The translations under genes were made by a program, and so were the position numbers. This document shows, piece after piece, positions 35,159 through 44,696 of a stretch of DNA of 64,000 bases. The notes under the pieces were generated by a model. The model saw nothing but the letters and a program-made list of their open reading frames with translations, did not search any database and had not been told where the DNA came from. This DNA comes from Aquimarina mytili (GTDB lineage: Bacteria > Bacteroidota > Bacteroidia > Flavobacteriales > Flavobacteriaceae): contig NZ_JAERQJ010000006.1 of NCBI RefSeq assembly GCF_016735115.1, positions 62,001 to 126,000 of the forward strand, written 5' to 3'. Positions within the stretch are counted from its first letter, which is position 1; each line of letters starts with the position of its first letter.

Positions 35159-35198
35159 CATTTATCTCATAAGAAAAGCTTAAAACTTTCCGTTTTTA

Positions 35199-35206
35199 TA
35201 TATTTG
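35199..35206 (+). promoter_or_regulatory. -7 element TATATTTG of the PASTA gene
   Basis: This is an exact TAnnTTTG match, 9 bases before the first ATG (35215) and 21 before the second (35227). The short distance favours the second ATG as start. Confidence 0.55.
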
Positions 35207-35226
35207 TCCAAATTATGCATGTATTT

Positions 35227-35823
35227 ATGAACGCAGTTATCAATTTCTTCAAGGATCTTTTCAAGTTTGTGTATAGCAAAATATTCCTTATCCAGCTTGT
35301 AATCGCTGTTGCGATGCTTGTGATACTTTCTTATGTTGCCTTGCAGTGGTTAGAAAGCACTACAAATCATCACCAGCGAATTGTTGTGCCTAGTTTAAGT
35401 AAAAAGACTTTAGATGAAGTACAAAAGATTTTAGAAGAAAAAGACTTACGTTTTGAGGTTCAGGATTCTGCTAATTTTAACCCTGATTACCCAAGATATT
35501 CTGTGATAGAACAAAATCCGGTTTCAGGAAGTGAAGTAAAAGAAAATCGTAAGATCTATGTTACTTTAAACCCTTCTGGATATAGAAAAATAGAAGTTCC
35601 TAATGTGGTTCAAAACACTAGGAGACAGGCAGAGCCTAAACTTAAAGCTTTAGGTTTTAAAATAGGATCGGTTACCTATCAGCCCAATATTGCAAGAGAC
35701 ATGGTTCTTGAGTTAAGACATAAAGGGAAGAAGTTAGCACCAGGAACAAAACTGATGAAAACATCTACGATAGATTTGGTTTTGGGTGACGGAAAAGGAG
35801 GAACAATAAATCTTTCTAATTAA
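35227..35823 (+). CDS. Membrane-anchored PASTA-domain protein
   Basis: This 198-residue protein has one N-terminal membrane helix (about 18-42) and two PASTA repeats (about 57-122: VPSLSKKTLDEVQKILEEKD; about 125-190: VPNVVQNTRRQAEPKLKAL). PASTA domains bind peptidoglycan or mark cell-wall proteins, and here no kinase or transpeptidase domain is attached. Its place between ddl and an RluD-like gene is usual for flavobacteria. I chose the second ATG because of the promoter position. The start at 35215 would add four residues. Confidence 0.88.
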   Translation: MNAVINFFKDLFKFVYSKIFLIQLVIAVAMLVILSYVALQWLESTTNHHQRIVVPSLSKKTLDEVQKILEEKDLRFEVQDSANFNPDYPRYSVIEQNPVSGSEVKENRKIYVTLNPSGYRKIEVPNVVQNTRRQAEPKLKALGFKIGSVTYQPNIARDMVLELRHKGKKLAPGTKLMKTSTIDLVLGDGKGGTINLSN

Positions 35824-35830
35824 TCATATT

Positions 35831-36880
35831 TTGGAAGAAAACTTACATACCGAAGATTTTGAGAATAACGAGGATGATCTCTATGAACATTATCGTTTTG
35901 TAGCGGGTGCAGGACAAGTTCCTTTGCGAGTAGATAAGTTTTTAATGAACTTTGTTGAGAATGCTACGCGAAATAAAATTCAACAAGCTGCCAAATCTGG
36001 TAGTGTTTTTGTAAATGATATAGCCGTAAAATCAAATCATAAGGTAAAACCCAATGATGTAGTTCGTGTATTATTTGCGCATCCTCCTTATGAAAACTTA
36101 CTTACTCCAGAAGATATTCCTTTGGATATTGTATATGAAGACGATGCATTATTAGTTGTGAATAAACCGGCCGGTATGGTAGTGCATCCTGGTCATGGTA
36201 ATTATTCTGGTACTTTGATCAATGCATTGATTTATCATTTTGATAATCTGCCTAATAATAGTAGTAATCGTCCTGGATTAGTGCATCGTATCGATAAAGA
36301 TACTAGTGGTCTGTTGGTTGTAGCTAAAACTGAGGAAGCAATGACTCATCTTGCAAAGCAGTTTTTTGATAAGACGAGTGAGCGTGAATATGTGGCTATT
36401 GTTTGGGGAAATCTTAATGAAGATGAAGGTACTATTGAAGGTAATATAGGCAGACACCCAAAAAACAGATTGCAAAATACCGTTTTTGAAGGTGATGAAG
36501 CAGAGAAGGGGAAACCTGCAATTACACACTATAAAGTGATCGAACGATTAGGATATGTAACCTTAGTTTCTTGTAGACTCGAAACTGGAAGAACACATCA
36601 GATTCGTGTACATATGAAGTATATTGGTCATACGTTATTTAATGATGAACGGTATGGAGGTGAAAAAATATTAAAAGGCACAACATTTACCAAGTACAAG
36701 CAATTTGTAGAAAATTGTTTTAAGATTTTACCTAGACAAGCGTTACATGCCAGAACCTTAGGTTTTGAACATCCAACTACGGGTGAGAAAATGCATTTTG
36801 AGACCTCGATTCCAGACGATATGCAATTATGTATTGAGCGTTGGAAAAATTATGCAAAAAACCAATTGAAAGAAGAATAG
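35831..36880 (+). CDS. RluA-family 23S rRNA pseudouridine synthase
   Basis: This 349-residue protein has an N-terminal S4 RNA-binding domain (about 33-95) and the RluA catalytic domain with HRIDKDTSGLLVVAKT (catalytic Asp), and later ETGRTHQIRVH. The closest known role is RluD, which modifies helix 69 of 23S rRNA. The start is TTG at 35831, 7 bases after the PASTA stop. The next in-frame ATG would remove part of the S4 domain. It is co-transcribed with the PASTA gene. Confidence 0.93.
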   Translation: MEENLHTEDFENNEDDLYEHYRFVAGAGQVPLRVDKFLMNFVENATRNKIQQAAKSGSVFVNDIAVKSNHKVKPNDVVRVLFAHPPYENLLTPEDIPLDIVYEDDALLVVNKPAGMVVHPGHGNYSGTLINALIYHFDNLPNNSSNRPGLVHRIDKDTSGLLVVAKTEEAMTHLAKQFFDKTSEREYVAIVWGNLNEDEGTIEGNIGRHPKNRLQNTVFEGDEAEKGKPAITHYKVIERLGYVTLVSCRLETGRTHQIRVHMKYIGHTLFNDERYGGEKILKGTTFTKYKQFVENCFKILPRQALHARTLGFEHPTTGEKMHFETSIPDDMQLCIERWKNYAKNQLKEE

Positions 36881-36909
36881 TACTTGAACTCTTAAGCCGT
36901 AATTGATTT

Positions 36910-38019
36910 ATGGAAGTTTCATTTATAGAAATCTTTATCTTAATCGGTGTCGTTCATGGTTTTGTATTTGGGCTTTTAATTCTATTTTCCAGATTTTTTA
37001 AAAATAATAATAATGCCTATTTAGGATACACACTTATTATCTTATCAATTATAGGGCTGAATAATTGGTTTTGGGATTTAAAAATGAATCCTACAATCAT
37101 TTCTATACTTGATCTTTTGCTGTGGCAATTTTTATACCCCGTTACTTTGTATTTATTTTTTCTCAAAAAAATGAATCATCCGTTTGGTAAAAGTAAGCAT
37201 GTTAGATTATTATTTATTCCTTTTCTTGCGCTAAGTACAATCAATGCTTTTATTTATTTTGATACTGTTTTTTCTATATATGAACTTAGTTTTCCGTACC
37301 AGGATCAGGTTATATTTTATTTTTACAAGAGTATAAGTTTTCTCTCAATTTTGTTTCCGGTTGTATTTATGCTTTTATCTTTTCGTTGTGTATTTTATAA
37401 TACCTTCAATGTCAAAATGAATACAAAGTGGATAAAATGGATCTGGGTATTTATTTCTGTTTTAGAGCTTTATGGCGTGATTTTAGAAGGGTTTAGGTTT
37501 GTGTATGGAGATAAGATGCCATTAACCTTCTTGTGGATAGCGGTTTCGGTTTTTATGTATTGGTTGATTTATAAAGGATTGTATCAGTTCAAGCTATCTA
37601 ATGATCAATATGAAATCAGGAACTTGCTAAAAAATGCTAAAAGGGGAACTGTCATCGATAATTCGAATGATAGTAGTCAATACATTCGTCAATTTATAAA
37701 TTTGATAGAGCAAGAACAAATACACCACAATCCTGATTTGAGTAGAGATATAGTTGCAAAAAGATTAGGGATTAGTAGTGGCTATCTTTCACAACAACTC
37801 AATGCTGTTCACGGAGTTAATTTTTCTGAATTCGTCAATAAATATCGTGTAGCCGATGTTAAAAAAATGATCTTAGATCCCGATTTTGATAAATATAGCT
37901 TACTGGCTATAGGTATGGAAGCTGGATTTAATTCTAAAACTACATTTTATAATACCTTCAAAAAAGAAACTGGATGTTCTCCTAACGAGTTCAAAATGCA
38001 GCATAAAATGAGTTCATAA
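36910..38019 (+). CDS. Membrane-bound AraC-type transcriptional regulator
   Basis: This 369-residue protein has seven predicted membrane helices (about 5-225) and a C-terminal AraC helix-turn-helix domain (about 262-365, ending CSPNEFKMQHK). This layout of a 7TM sensor with HTH_18 output is frequent in Bacteroidota. Its ligand is unknown. The amidohydrolase gene starts 82 bases downstream on the same strand and is a candidate target or partner. Confidence 0.9.
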   Translation: MEVSFIEIFILIGVVHGFVFGLLILFSRFFKNNNNAYLGYTLIILSIIGLNNWFWDLKMNPTIISILDLLLWQFLYPVTLYLFFLKKMNHPFGKSKHVRLLFIPFLALSTINAFIYFDTVFSIYELSFPYQDQVIFYFYKSISFLSILFPVVFMLLSFRCVFYNTFNVKMNTKWIKWIWVFISVLELYGVILEGFRFVYGDKMPLTFLWIAVSVFMYWLIYKGLYQFKLSNDQYEIRNLLKNAKRGTVIDNSNDSSQYIRQFINLIEQEQIHHNPDLSRDIVAKRLGISSGYLSQQLNAVHGVNFSEFVNKYRVADVKKMILDPDFDKYSLLAIGMEAGFNSKTTFYNTFKKETGCSPNEFKMQHKMSS

Positions 38020-38101
38020 TTGTTAGAACCTTACAATTCGAAACCATCAAAAAGTTGATATTATCTAGATTTAGCATTGTTTAATCATAAAAAATTACAC
38101 T

Positions 38102-39436
38102 ATGTTAAGACTTGGTATTGTATACATTGTTTACGGATTGCTTTGTATATATAATTACTCAGAGATTTATGCCCAAACCCAAAGTATTACATTTGAAAAT
38201 GTAAATGTCATTCCGATGCATGAAGAAGTTGTTCTTAAGAATCAACGAGTAATTATCAAAAATGGAATGATTAGCAAGATAGAATCTGCTTTAATAGAAC
38301 CTACGCAACAAACGGATATAATTATTCCGGCAAAAGGAAAGTTTCTCATCCCGGGATTAACCGAAATGCATTATCATTTAGAAAATGATGTTAGAGATGA
38401 ATTTAAACTCTTAGTCGCTAACGGAGTAACTGCTGTGCGCAATATGGCAGAGTACGAAGGACAAGATCAAATTATGATTAGAGAACAAGCTAATAATCAC
38501 AAATTTTTATCGCCATATTATGTTACTACGGGGCCTTATTTGAAGATACATGATTTACAAACAGAAGAAGAAGTAGTAGCCGTTGTTAAGAAACATCATG
38601 ATAGGGGGTATGATTATTTGAAAATAGCAGACAATCTTCCAGAAAATATATATGTTAAACTATTAAAAGAAACAAGTAAATACAATATTCCTGTTGTGGG
38701 TCATGGGCAGCGTAAACTTCCATTAGAATATTCATTAAGAATGAAATCAATAGCCCATGTAGAAGAGTTTATGTACATATTAAATAGTAAACAAAAGGAA
38801 GATACCTCTTATTTAAAACAAGTAGCAGACATGATTAAAACAAGTGGGGTTTATGTGTCTCCGACATTAGGTGTTTTCGAGATGATTAGCCGATATGCCG
38901 ACGATAAGAAGTTTGCTGTTTTAAAGAAAAGCGATCAGATAAAATATCGACCTAGAGCGTATGCGGCATATTGCCTGTCTGATACTACGCACTATCGTTC
39001 TAATACATGGTTTACTGCACCAGAATCTCTTATTCGTCTAGAAAAAGAACTGGAGTGGCAAAAGGGTTTTACTAAAATACTACATGATGCAAAGGTGCCT
39101 TTGATTGCAGGTAGCGATACCTATGGGCTTTTTTTACCAGGTTTTTCATTACATCGAGAACTAGAACTTATATGTAATTCGGGACTTTCGCCATATGAAG
39201 CTCTAAAAACTGCAACGGTAAACCCTGCAAGATATCTAAATAGAGCATCGATAAGTGGAACCATCACAACAGGAAAACTAGCTGATTTGGTACTGCTCAA
39301 TAAAAATCCATTACAAAATATTAGCAATACCCAAACTATTGAAGGCGTTGTGATTCATGGAAAATGGTTGAGCAAAGAGGGCCTGAATAAAATGCTAAAA
39401 GAAGTTGAAGAGCATTGTAAAACAGAAGAAGAATAA
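38102..39436 (+). CDS. Exported amidohydrolase-family protein
   Basis: This 444-residue protein has a signal peptide (cleavage near YAQ, residue 25) and the metal-dependent hydrolase barrel: IPGLTEMHYHLEND with the HxH metal pair, VVGHGQRK, SIAHVEEF with further metal histidines, and LIAGSDTYG with the catalytic Asp. It is closest in layout to imidazolonepropionase- or prolidase-like secreted amidohydrolases. The substrate is unknown. Periplasmic location is inferred from the signal. Confidence 0.88.
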   Translation: MLRLGIVYIVYGLLCIYNYSEIYAQTQSITFENVNVIPMHEEVVLKNQRVIIKNGMISKIESALIEPTQQTDIIIPAKGKFLIPGLTEMHYHLENDVRDEFKLLVANGVTAVRNMAEYEGQDQIMIREQANNHKFLSPYYVTTGPYLKIHDLQTEEEVVAVVKKHHDRGYDYLKIADNLPENIYVKLLKETSKYNIPVVGHGQRKLPLEYSLRMKSIAHVEEFMYILNSKQKEDTSYLKQVADMIKTSGVYVSPTLGVFEMISRYADDKKFAVLKKSDQIKYRPRAYAAYCLSDTTHYRSNTWFTAPESLIRLEKELEWQKGFTKILHDAKVPLIAGSDTYGLFLPGFSLHRELELICNSGLSPYEALKTATVNPARYLNRASISGTITTGKLADLVLLNKNPLQNISNTQTIEGVVIHGKWLSKEGLNKMLKEVEEHCKTEEE

Positions 39437-39567
39437 GAATTTTGAATACCTCGGTTAGGTTTAAAAAAAAGCTATTTTGTTTATTATCAAAGTCTTTATA
39501 CAATATTAAATTTTTGTTATCAAAAACTTTATTTTGAAATAAGTAGGGATTACTAACGAAATAATAG

Positions 39568-39575
39568 TACCTTCG
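39568..39575 (+). promoter_or_regulatory. Possible -7 element TACCTTCG of the cold-shock gene
   Basis: TACCTTCG differs from TAnnTTTG in one base. The pyruvate carboxylase promoter has the same TTCG ending. It lies 17 bases before the start codon. The -33 element is not clear. Confidence 0.4.
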
Positions 39576-39592
39576 CACTTTAATATTTTATA

Positions 39593-39784
39593 ATGAATAA
39601 AGGAACAGTAAAATTTTTTAATGACTCCAAAGGATTTGGATTCATCACAGAAGAAGGATCAAACAAAGATCATTTTGTACACATTTCAGGCTTAATCGAC
39701 GAGGTTCGTGAAGGTGACGAAGTAGAGTTTGAACTAAAAGAAGGTAAAAAAGGGCTTAACGCGGTAAACGTGAAAGTATTATAA
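39593..39784 (+). CDS. Cold-shock family RNA chaperone
   Basis: This 63-residue single cold-shock domain has both RNA-binding motifs: KGFGFITEE (RNP1) and DHFVHIS (RNP2). Such proteins melt RNA structure in cold or stationary phase. The mRNA leader appears short, so the long thermosensing leader known from E. coli cspA is absent. A good hairpin terminator follows. Confidence 0.95.
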   Translation: MNKGTVKFFNDSKGFGFITEEGSNKDHFVHISGLIDEVREGDEVEFELKEGKKGLNAVNVKVL

Positions 39785-39810
39785 TATACATTTTGACTTT
39801 TTTAAAACAC

Positions 39811-39838
39811 AAGCCTGTCAGTTATGACGGGCTTTTTT
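39811..39838 (+). terminator. Terminator of the cold-shock gene
   Basis: Stem AGCCTGTCA / TGACGGGCT (one G-U pair, 4-base loop), followed by six T. Confidence 0.9.
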
Positions 39839-39880
39839 CATTGCATTCAGATTGTAATAGTAATAATATAGTTCTATAGA

Positions 39881-39991
39881 ATCTTCTAATACTCAAATAA
39901 AAAAGAAATACACCATTAGATTTTAATTGTAAGTGTACTAATGTACCTTTATTATCATAATCAACTAGCTCATTTTGAATTACAAGGATTG
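39881..39991 (+). repeat. Upstream region duplicated before yaaA (copy A)
   Basis: This stretch before the VOC gene is similar to 40692-40777 before yaaA. Shared pieces are TCTAATAC-type start, AGAAATAC, TAGATTTTAATT, a CACTA/TGTA part, and TTTGAATTACAA close to the gene. Copy A has an insertion of about 20-25 bases before the last piece. Confidence 0.6.
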
Positions 39992-39996
39992 ATGAT

Positions 39997-40674
39997 ATGA
40001 ATATTAAATCTCTTACTATATATACCAGCCAGCTAGAAAAGCAAACTAAATTTTATACAGATGTTTTAAACCTAGAACCCAAGTATAGCGTTAATGACTC
40101 GGTTTCTTTTACATTAGGAGAATCTGTATTAAATATCGTATTCAGTACTACTGCTACACCCTATCATTTTGCAATTAATATTCCATCAAATAAAGAGGAT
40201 GAAGCTTTTAATTGGTTAAAGAAACGAGTTGATGTTTTAAAAGATGGTAATCATACGATTATAGATTTTGTGAATTGGAATGCTAAGGCAATGTATTTTT
40301 ATGATGCCGATTATAATATCGTAGAGCTAATCGCCAGAAAAAATCTAAATAATGCATCAACAAGAAGTTTTGATCAAAATTCGTTTCTTGAAATTTCAGA
40401 AATTGGTATACCCACCACTAGTATTAAAAGAGAATTTACACTATTGAATGAAAATTGTGGACTAGAGGTCTATGATGGAAGTTTTGAAAGATTTTGTGCC
40501 GTAGGAAATGACAATGGACTTTTTATTTGCATAAATAAGAATACTAAAAAATGGTATCCTACAAATGATAAAGCGTACTCGTCAGATTTTGAAATGATTA
40601 TTGAAGAAAATGGGAAAACGTATTCTATTGAATATCGAAAAGAAGAATTAAAAGCTTTGCTACTTAATGAATAA
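39997..40674 (+). CDS. VOC-superfamily protein, long form
   Basis: This 225-residue protein has an N-terminal VOC domain (SLTIYTSQLEKQTKFYTDVL, MYFYDADYNIVELIARK) and a C-terminal part with a partly similar second unit (EISEIGIPTTSIKREFTLLN). The first half looks like a fosfomycin-resistance or glyoxalase-type fold. It shares its upstream region with yaaA, so the two may respond to the same signal. Substrate unknown. Confidence 0.8.
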   Translation: MNIKSLTIYTSQLEKQTKFYTDVLNLEPKYSVNDSVSFTLGESVLNIVFSTTATPYHFAINIPSNKEDEAFNWLKKRVDVLKDGNHTIIDFVNWNAKAMYFYDADYNIVELIARKNLNNASTRSFDQNSFLEISEIGIPTTSIKREFTLLNENCGLEVYDGSFERFCAVGNDNGLFICINKNTKKWYPTNDKAYSSDFEMIIEENGKTYSIEYRKEELKALLLNE

Positions 40675-40691
40675 TTATAATTAATAGGAAT

Positions 40692-40777
40692 AGATCTTTC
40701 TAATACCTAGATAGAGAAGAAATACTCATGTAGATTTTAATTATCAATACACTATTGTATTTTTGAATTACAAAACA
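40692..40777 (+). repeat. Upstream region duplicated before the VOC gene (copy B)
   Basis: This is the counterpart of 39881-39991. It ends with TATTTTTG (40758-40765) and TGAATTACAAAA. The similarity of two promoter regions of adjacent same-strand genes points to a local duplication. Confidence 0.6.
40758..40765 (+). promoter_or_regulatory. -7 element TATTTTTG of yaaA
   Basis: This is an exact TAnnTTTG match 19 bases before the yaaA ATG. It lies inside the duplicated upstream region. Confidence 0.55.
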
Positions 40778-40784
40778 CATATAA

Positions 40785-41546
40785 ATGAAAATTGTAGTAT
40801 CTCCGGCTAAATCTTTGGATTTTGAAACCAAAATACCAACAAAACAATATACAGAACCAGCTTTTTTATCAGAAGCTGAAAAACTGAATGCAGTGTTAAA
40901 GAAGAAAACGCCTAAAAAGCTTTCAGATTTAATGAGTATTAGTGATAAATTATCACAACTCAATTGGCAGCGTAACCAAGACTTTCATCTTCCGTTTACT
41001 ATAGAAAATGCAAGACAAGCGGTATATGCCTTTAATGGAGATGTATATGTTGGATTAGATGCATATACAATCCCAGAAGATAAGTTAGAAGCATTACAAG
41101 ATAAGCTTAGAATTTTGTCTGGGCTCTACGGGTTTTTGAAACCATTAGATTTGATACAGCCATATCGACTAGAAATGGGGACAAAACTAAAAGTCGGTAG
41201 AAAAAATAATTTATACGAATTTTGGAAGAAAACTTTAACACAACAACTCAATGAGGAGTTAGAAGATGACGAATTGTTTGTTAATCTGGCAAGTAATGAA
41301 TATTTCAGTGCAATTGATACCAAAACACTAAAAGTGCCCGTAATTACCCCTCAATTTAAAGATTGGAAAGGTGATAAGCTGAAAATGATAAGTTTCTTCG
41401 CTAAAAAAGCTCGCGGAATGATGGTTCGTTATATTATTGATACGGGTGCAGAAACTATAGAGGATCTAAAAGGATTTAATTATGAGGGCTATGGTTTTAG
41501 TGAAGAATATACCGTCAAACCAAATGAGCTTGTTTTTGTGAGATAG
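40785..41546 (+). CDS. yaaA: Peroxide stress protein YaaA (DUF328)
   Basis: This 253-residue protein begins [18 protein letters not shown] and continues with [40 protein letters not shown] and the C-terminal [10 protein letters not shown], all typical of the family. In E. coli YaaA lowers free iron under hydrogen peroxide stress and binds DNA. Length is usual. It has its own -7 element. Confidence 0.95.
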   Translation: MKIVVSPAKSLDFETKIPTKQYTEPAFLSEAEKLNAVLKKKTPKKLSDLMSISDKLSQLNWQRNQDFHLPFTIENARQAVYAFNGDVYVGLDAYTIPEDKLEALQDKLRILSGLYGFLKPLDLIQPYRLEMGTKLKVGRKNNLYEFWKKTLTQQLNEELEDDELFVNLASNEYFSAIDTKTLKVPVITPQFKDWKGDKLKMISFFAKKARGMMVRYIIDTGAETIEDLKGFNYEGYGFSEEYTVKPNELVFVR

Positions 41547-41613
41547 ATACATATCTCAATGCATCTAATTTTAGTATCTTCATCCCGAGTATTCACAATA
41601 CACAAATCATTAG

Positions 41614-42117
41614 ATGCAACACATTATTAATTTTCTCGACTGGATTGGAGAAAAAATAGGTGCTATCGTTAGTTGGATTGCCGTCTTATTGGCAATCGTA
41701 ATTGGGGTAGATGTCATTATTCGCTATATTTTTCAGTTTACATATGTCTGGATGATTGAGATAGAAATATATCTATTTGGAATGATGTTTCTCCTGGCTT
41801 CAGGGTATACATTTAAATATGAGAAACATGTGCGAGTTGATATATTTTATACAAAACTCTCTAAGAAAGGAAAGGCTTGGGTCGATTTAATAGGCGGAGC
41901 CTTTTTACTGGTACCTTGGTGCTATGTGGTTATCGTTTCTTCTTGGTATTATGGATTATCTTCTTTTCTGATAGGAGAAAGCTCCCCTCAGCCAGGAGGT
42001 TTGCCAGCACTGTATCTGCTTAAATTTTGCATCACTTTAGGTTTTGTTTTTCTTTTGATTCAAGGAGTTTCTCATATGCTCAAATCAATTCAAGTCATTT
42101 TTAATAAGGATAATTAA
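41614..42117 (+). CDS. dctQ: TRAP transporter small permease
   Basis: This 167-residue protein has four membrane helices and the DctQ pattern (VIIRYIFQFTYVWMIEIEIY, FLLASGYTFKYEKHVRVDIF). It is the small integral subunit of a tripartite ATP-independent periplasmic transporter. Its stop overlaps the start of the large permease by 1 base, so the genes are coupled. Confidence 0.93.
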   Translation: MQHIINFLDWIGEKIGAIVSWIAVLLAIVIGVDVIIRYIFQFTYVWMIEIEIYLFGMMFLLASGYTFKYEKHVRVDIFYTKLSKKGKAWVDLIGGAFLLVPWCYVVIVSSWYYGLSSFLIGESSPQPGGLPALYLLKFCITLGFVFLLIQGVSHMLKSIQVIFNKDN

Positions 42118-43463
42118 TGGAATATTTAGCAATAGTCTTATTTGTAATCATTTTCATTCTTATTCTACGAGGGTATCCGGTTGCATTTACTTTAGGAGGG
42201 ATTTCAGTTGCCTTTGCGTTTGGAGTATCTATTTTTGCACCAGAGACTTTTCAGATGTCTACATTTTATTTGCTTCCATCCAGGATTATGGGAGTAGTTA
42301 ATAATTATGTGCTTATGGCTGTTCCTTTATTCATTTTTATGGGAATTATGTTAGAGAAATCTGGGTTGGCACAAAGTTTACTGGAGACAATGGCTATGAT
42401 GTTTGGTCGAATACGTGGAGGATTAGCAATCTCGGTTGTCATTGTTGGGGCTTTATTGGCAGCATCAACTGGTATTGTTGGAGCTACTGTAGTGACAATG
42501 GGATTGATTAGCTTACCTACGATGTTAAAAAGAGGATATAAAACCGAGTTGGCAACCGGAGTGATAGCTTCTTCAGGTACTTTAGGACAAATTATTCCTC
42601 CCTCTATAGTTTTAGTATTATTGGCAGATACCATTAACAGTTCATCACGCGGATCGGCTTCTGTAGATGTGGGAGCTCTGTTTTCGGTAGCATTACTACC
42701 GGGTATCCTATTAGTTGTACTGTATATTATTTATATTTTAATAAAGTCTTTTATTCATAAAGAAGATGCACCAATTATCCCAGCCGAAGAAATCAAGCAG
42801 TTTAGAGGTAATAATTTTATGTCTAAGATTTTAAAAGTACTGTTTTTACCGATACTCCTGATCGTTCTGGTTTTAGGATCAATCTTCACAGGGGTTGCTT
42901 CTCCTACAGAAGCTTCGGCTATTGGAGCTATTGGGGCTACAGTTTTAACATTAATTCAGAAGAAATTCTCATTCAAAATACTAAAAGAGGTAGCACAAGA
43001 GACAACTAAACTAACCTCGATGGTGTTTTTTATCCTTTTAGGGGCTACTACATTTACTTTGGTATTCAGAAGTTTGGGGGGAGATTCTTATCTTCAGGAA
43101 CTAATTATGTCTTCTAATTTAACCCCATTGATGTTTTTATTATTGGTGATGGTTGTCGTTTTTATTGCAGGTTTTTTTATTGATTTTATTGAAATAGTAT
43201 TCATTATAGTTCCTGTAGTAACTCCTGTTTTTAATGCTTTTGATATGAATATGCTTTGGGTGGGGGTTTTGATAGCGCTAAACCTGCAAACCTCATTTTT
43301 AACTCCTCCTTTTGGATTTGCATTGTTTTATCTCAAGGGGGTGGCACCAGAACAAGTAAAGACTAGTCAGATTTATAAAGGGATTATCCCATTTATTGTT
43401 ATCCAGTTATTAATAGTAAGCTTAGTGATGTTTTTTCCTGAAATCATTTTTATTTCAGAATAA
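42117..43463 (+). CDS. dctM: TRAP transporter large permease
   Basis: This 448-residue protein has about 12-13 membrane helices and the DctM signatures: VPLFIFMGIMLEKSGLAQ, GGLAISVVIVGALLAASTGI, ASSGTLGQIIPPSIVLVLL, and the second-half FFIDFIEIVFIIVPVV. It forms the elevator-type sodium-driven carrier with DctQ. It lies in the order dctQ-dctM-dctP. Confidence 0.95.
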   Translation: MEYLAIVLFVIIFILILRGYPVAFTLGGISVAFAFGVSIFAPETFQMSTFYLLPSRIMGVVNNYVLMAVPLFIFMGIMLEKSGLAQSLLETMAMMFGRIRGGLAISVVIVGALLAASTGIVGATVVTMGLISLPTMLKRGYKTELATGVIASSGTLGQIIPPSIVLVLLADTINSSSRGSASVDVGALFSVALLPGILLVVLYIIYILIKSFIHKEDAPIIPAEEIKQFRGNNFMSKILKVLFLPILLIVLVLGSIFTGVASPTEASAIGAIGATVLTLIQKKFSFKILKEVAQETTKLTSMVFFILLGATTFTLVFRSLGGDSYLQELIMSSNLTPLMFLLLVMVVVFIAGFFIDFIEIVFIIVPVVTPVFNAFDMNMLWVGVLIALNLQTSFLTPPFGFALFYLKGVAPEQVKTSQIYKGIIPFIVIQLLIVSLVMFFPEIIFISE

Positions 43464-43524
43464 TAGAATGACCAAATATATACTAATGAAGTTTATCAAT
43501 TTTTTTCAAATCAAAAAAAATAAT

Positions 43525-44628
43525 ATGACAAGACTTTTAAGCATAGTGATTACAGGACTCTTGTTTTTTTCCTGCTTAGGAGATCCGCCGGCTAGTATGA
43601 TGAATACTAATTCTTATGATGTAGCAAAGCCAGATAAAGTATTTTATTGGAAAATGACAACCACCTGGCCTCCTAATTTTCCTGTGGTAGGAGAGGTTGC
43701 GGAAAAATACTCAGAATGGGTAGATGAGTTAACCAATGGTCAGATCAAGATTAAAGTATATGGGGGGGGAGAATTAGTACCACCTTTAGAGGCTTTTGAT
43801 GCAGTTTCTCAAGGAACTATTGAAATGGGATGTGGCGCAGCATATTATTGGGCGGGGAAAACTCCGGCAGCACAATTTTTTGCAGCAGTTCCATTTGGTA
43901 TGAATAGCCAGCAAATTACTTCCTGGTTAGAGACTGGTGGTGGATATGAGCTTTGGAAAAAAACATATGCTCAGTTTAATCTGGTCCCTTTTATGGGAGG
44001 AAATACAGGAGTACAAATGGGAGGGTGGTTTAATAAAGAAATCAACACTATAGAAGATTTTAAAGGGTTAAAGATGCGATTGCCAGGCATTGGAGGTAAA
44101 GTGCTTGAAAAAGCAGGAGGTGCAGCTGTTTTAGTTGCAGGTAGCGAAGTATATACAAGTTTAGAGCGTGGTGTTATTGATGCTACAGAATGGATTGGCC
44201 CCTATCACGACTATAAAATGGGGTTCCATAAAATTGCAAAATATTACTATACACCAGGATGGCACGAAACAGGATCGCAGTTAGAGTTTTTTATCAATAA
44301 AAATTTGTATGATGGTTTGCCACCTCACTTGCAAGCTGCACTTGAAGCGGCTTCTAAACGAGCCCAGGTATGGGTGTTGGCAGAGTTTGACAAGCAAAAT
44401 GGTATTTACTTAGATAAATTGGTTAACGAAGAAGGTGTAGAAATTAGAGAGTTTTCGAAAGAAACGCTTGAAGCATTACGCGGATATACAGATGAAGCAT
44501 TACAAGAAATGATAGGTGATGATCCTTTATCCAAAGAAGTATATGAAAGCTATTCTGCTTTTCAGAAACAAATATCCAAATGGTCAGAAATAACAGAGAA
44601 AGCCTATTACAATAAAATACAGAAATAA
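43525..44628 (+). CDS. dctP: TRAP transporter substrate-binding lipoprotein
   Basis: This 367-residue protein starts MTRLLSIVITGLLFFSC, a lipobox, so the binding protein is membrane-tethered rather than free. The DctP domain shows TTWPPNFP, GGGELVPPLEAFDAV, GLKMRLPGIGGKV (the conserved carboxylate-binding Arg) and VIDATEWIGPYHD. It resembles the alpha-keto-acid-binding subgroup (TakP-like), so 2-oxo acids are a reasonable guess. The upstream in-frame ATG at 43468 would put a charged stretch before the signal peptide, so I prefer 43525. Confidence 0.9.
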   Translation: MTRLLSIVITGLLFFSCLGDPPASMMNTNSYDVAKPDKVFYWKMTTTWPPNFPVVGEVAEKYSEWVDELTNGQIKIKVYGGGELVPPLEAFDAVSQGTIEMGCGAAYYWAGKTPAAQFFAAVPFGMNSQQITSWLETGGGYELWKKTYAQFNLVPFMGGNTGVQMGGWFNKEINTIEDFKGLKMRLPGIGGKVLEKAGGAAVLVAGSEVYTSLERGVIDATEWIGPYHDYKMGFHKIAKYYYTPGWHETGSQLEFFINKNLYDGLPPHLQAALEAASKRAQVWVLAEFDKQNGIYLDKLVNEEGVEIREFSKETLEALRGYTDEALQEMIGDDPLSKEVYESYSAFQKQISKWSEITEKAYYNKIQK

Positions 44629-44696
44629 TTATAATATCTACCAGATATATAATGGTGTAAATTAGTAAACCTCAAGTTAATAAAAGTGCTTTCGAA

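Noticed and set aside
41614..44628. TRAP transporter linked to the trp or pyc genes
   Set aside because: It is separated by unrelated genes and terminators. A link by substrate (2-oxo acids and pyruvate carboxylase) is only a thought.
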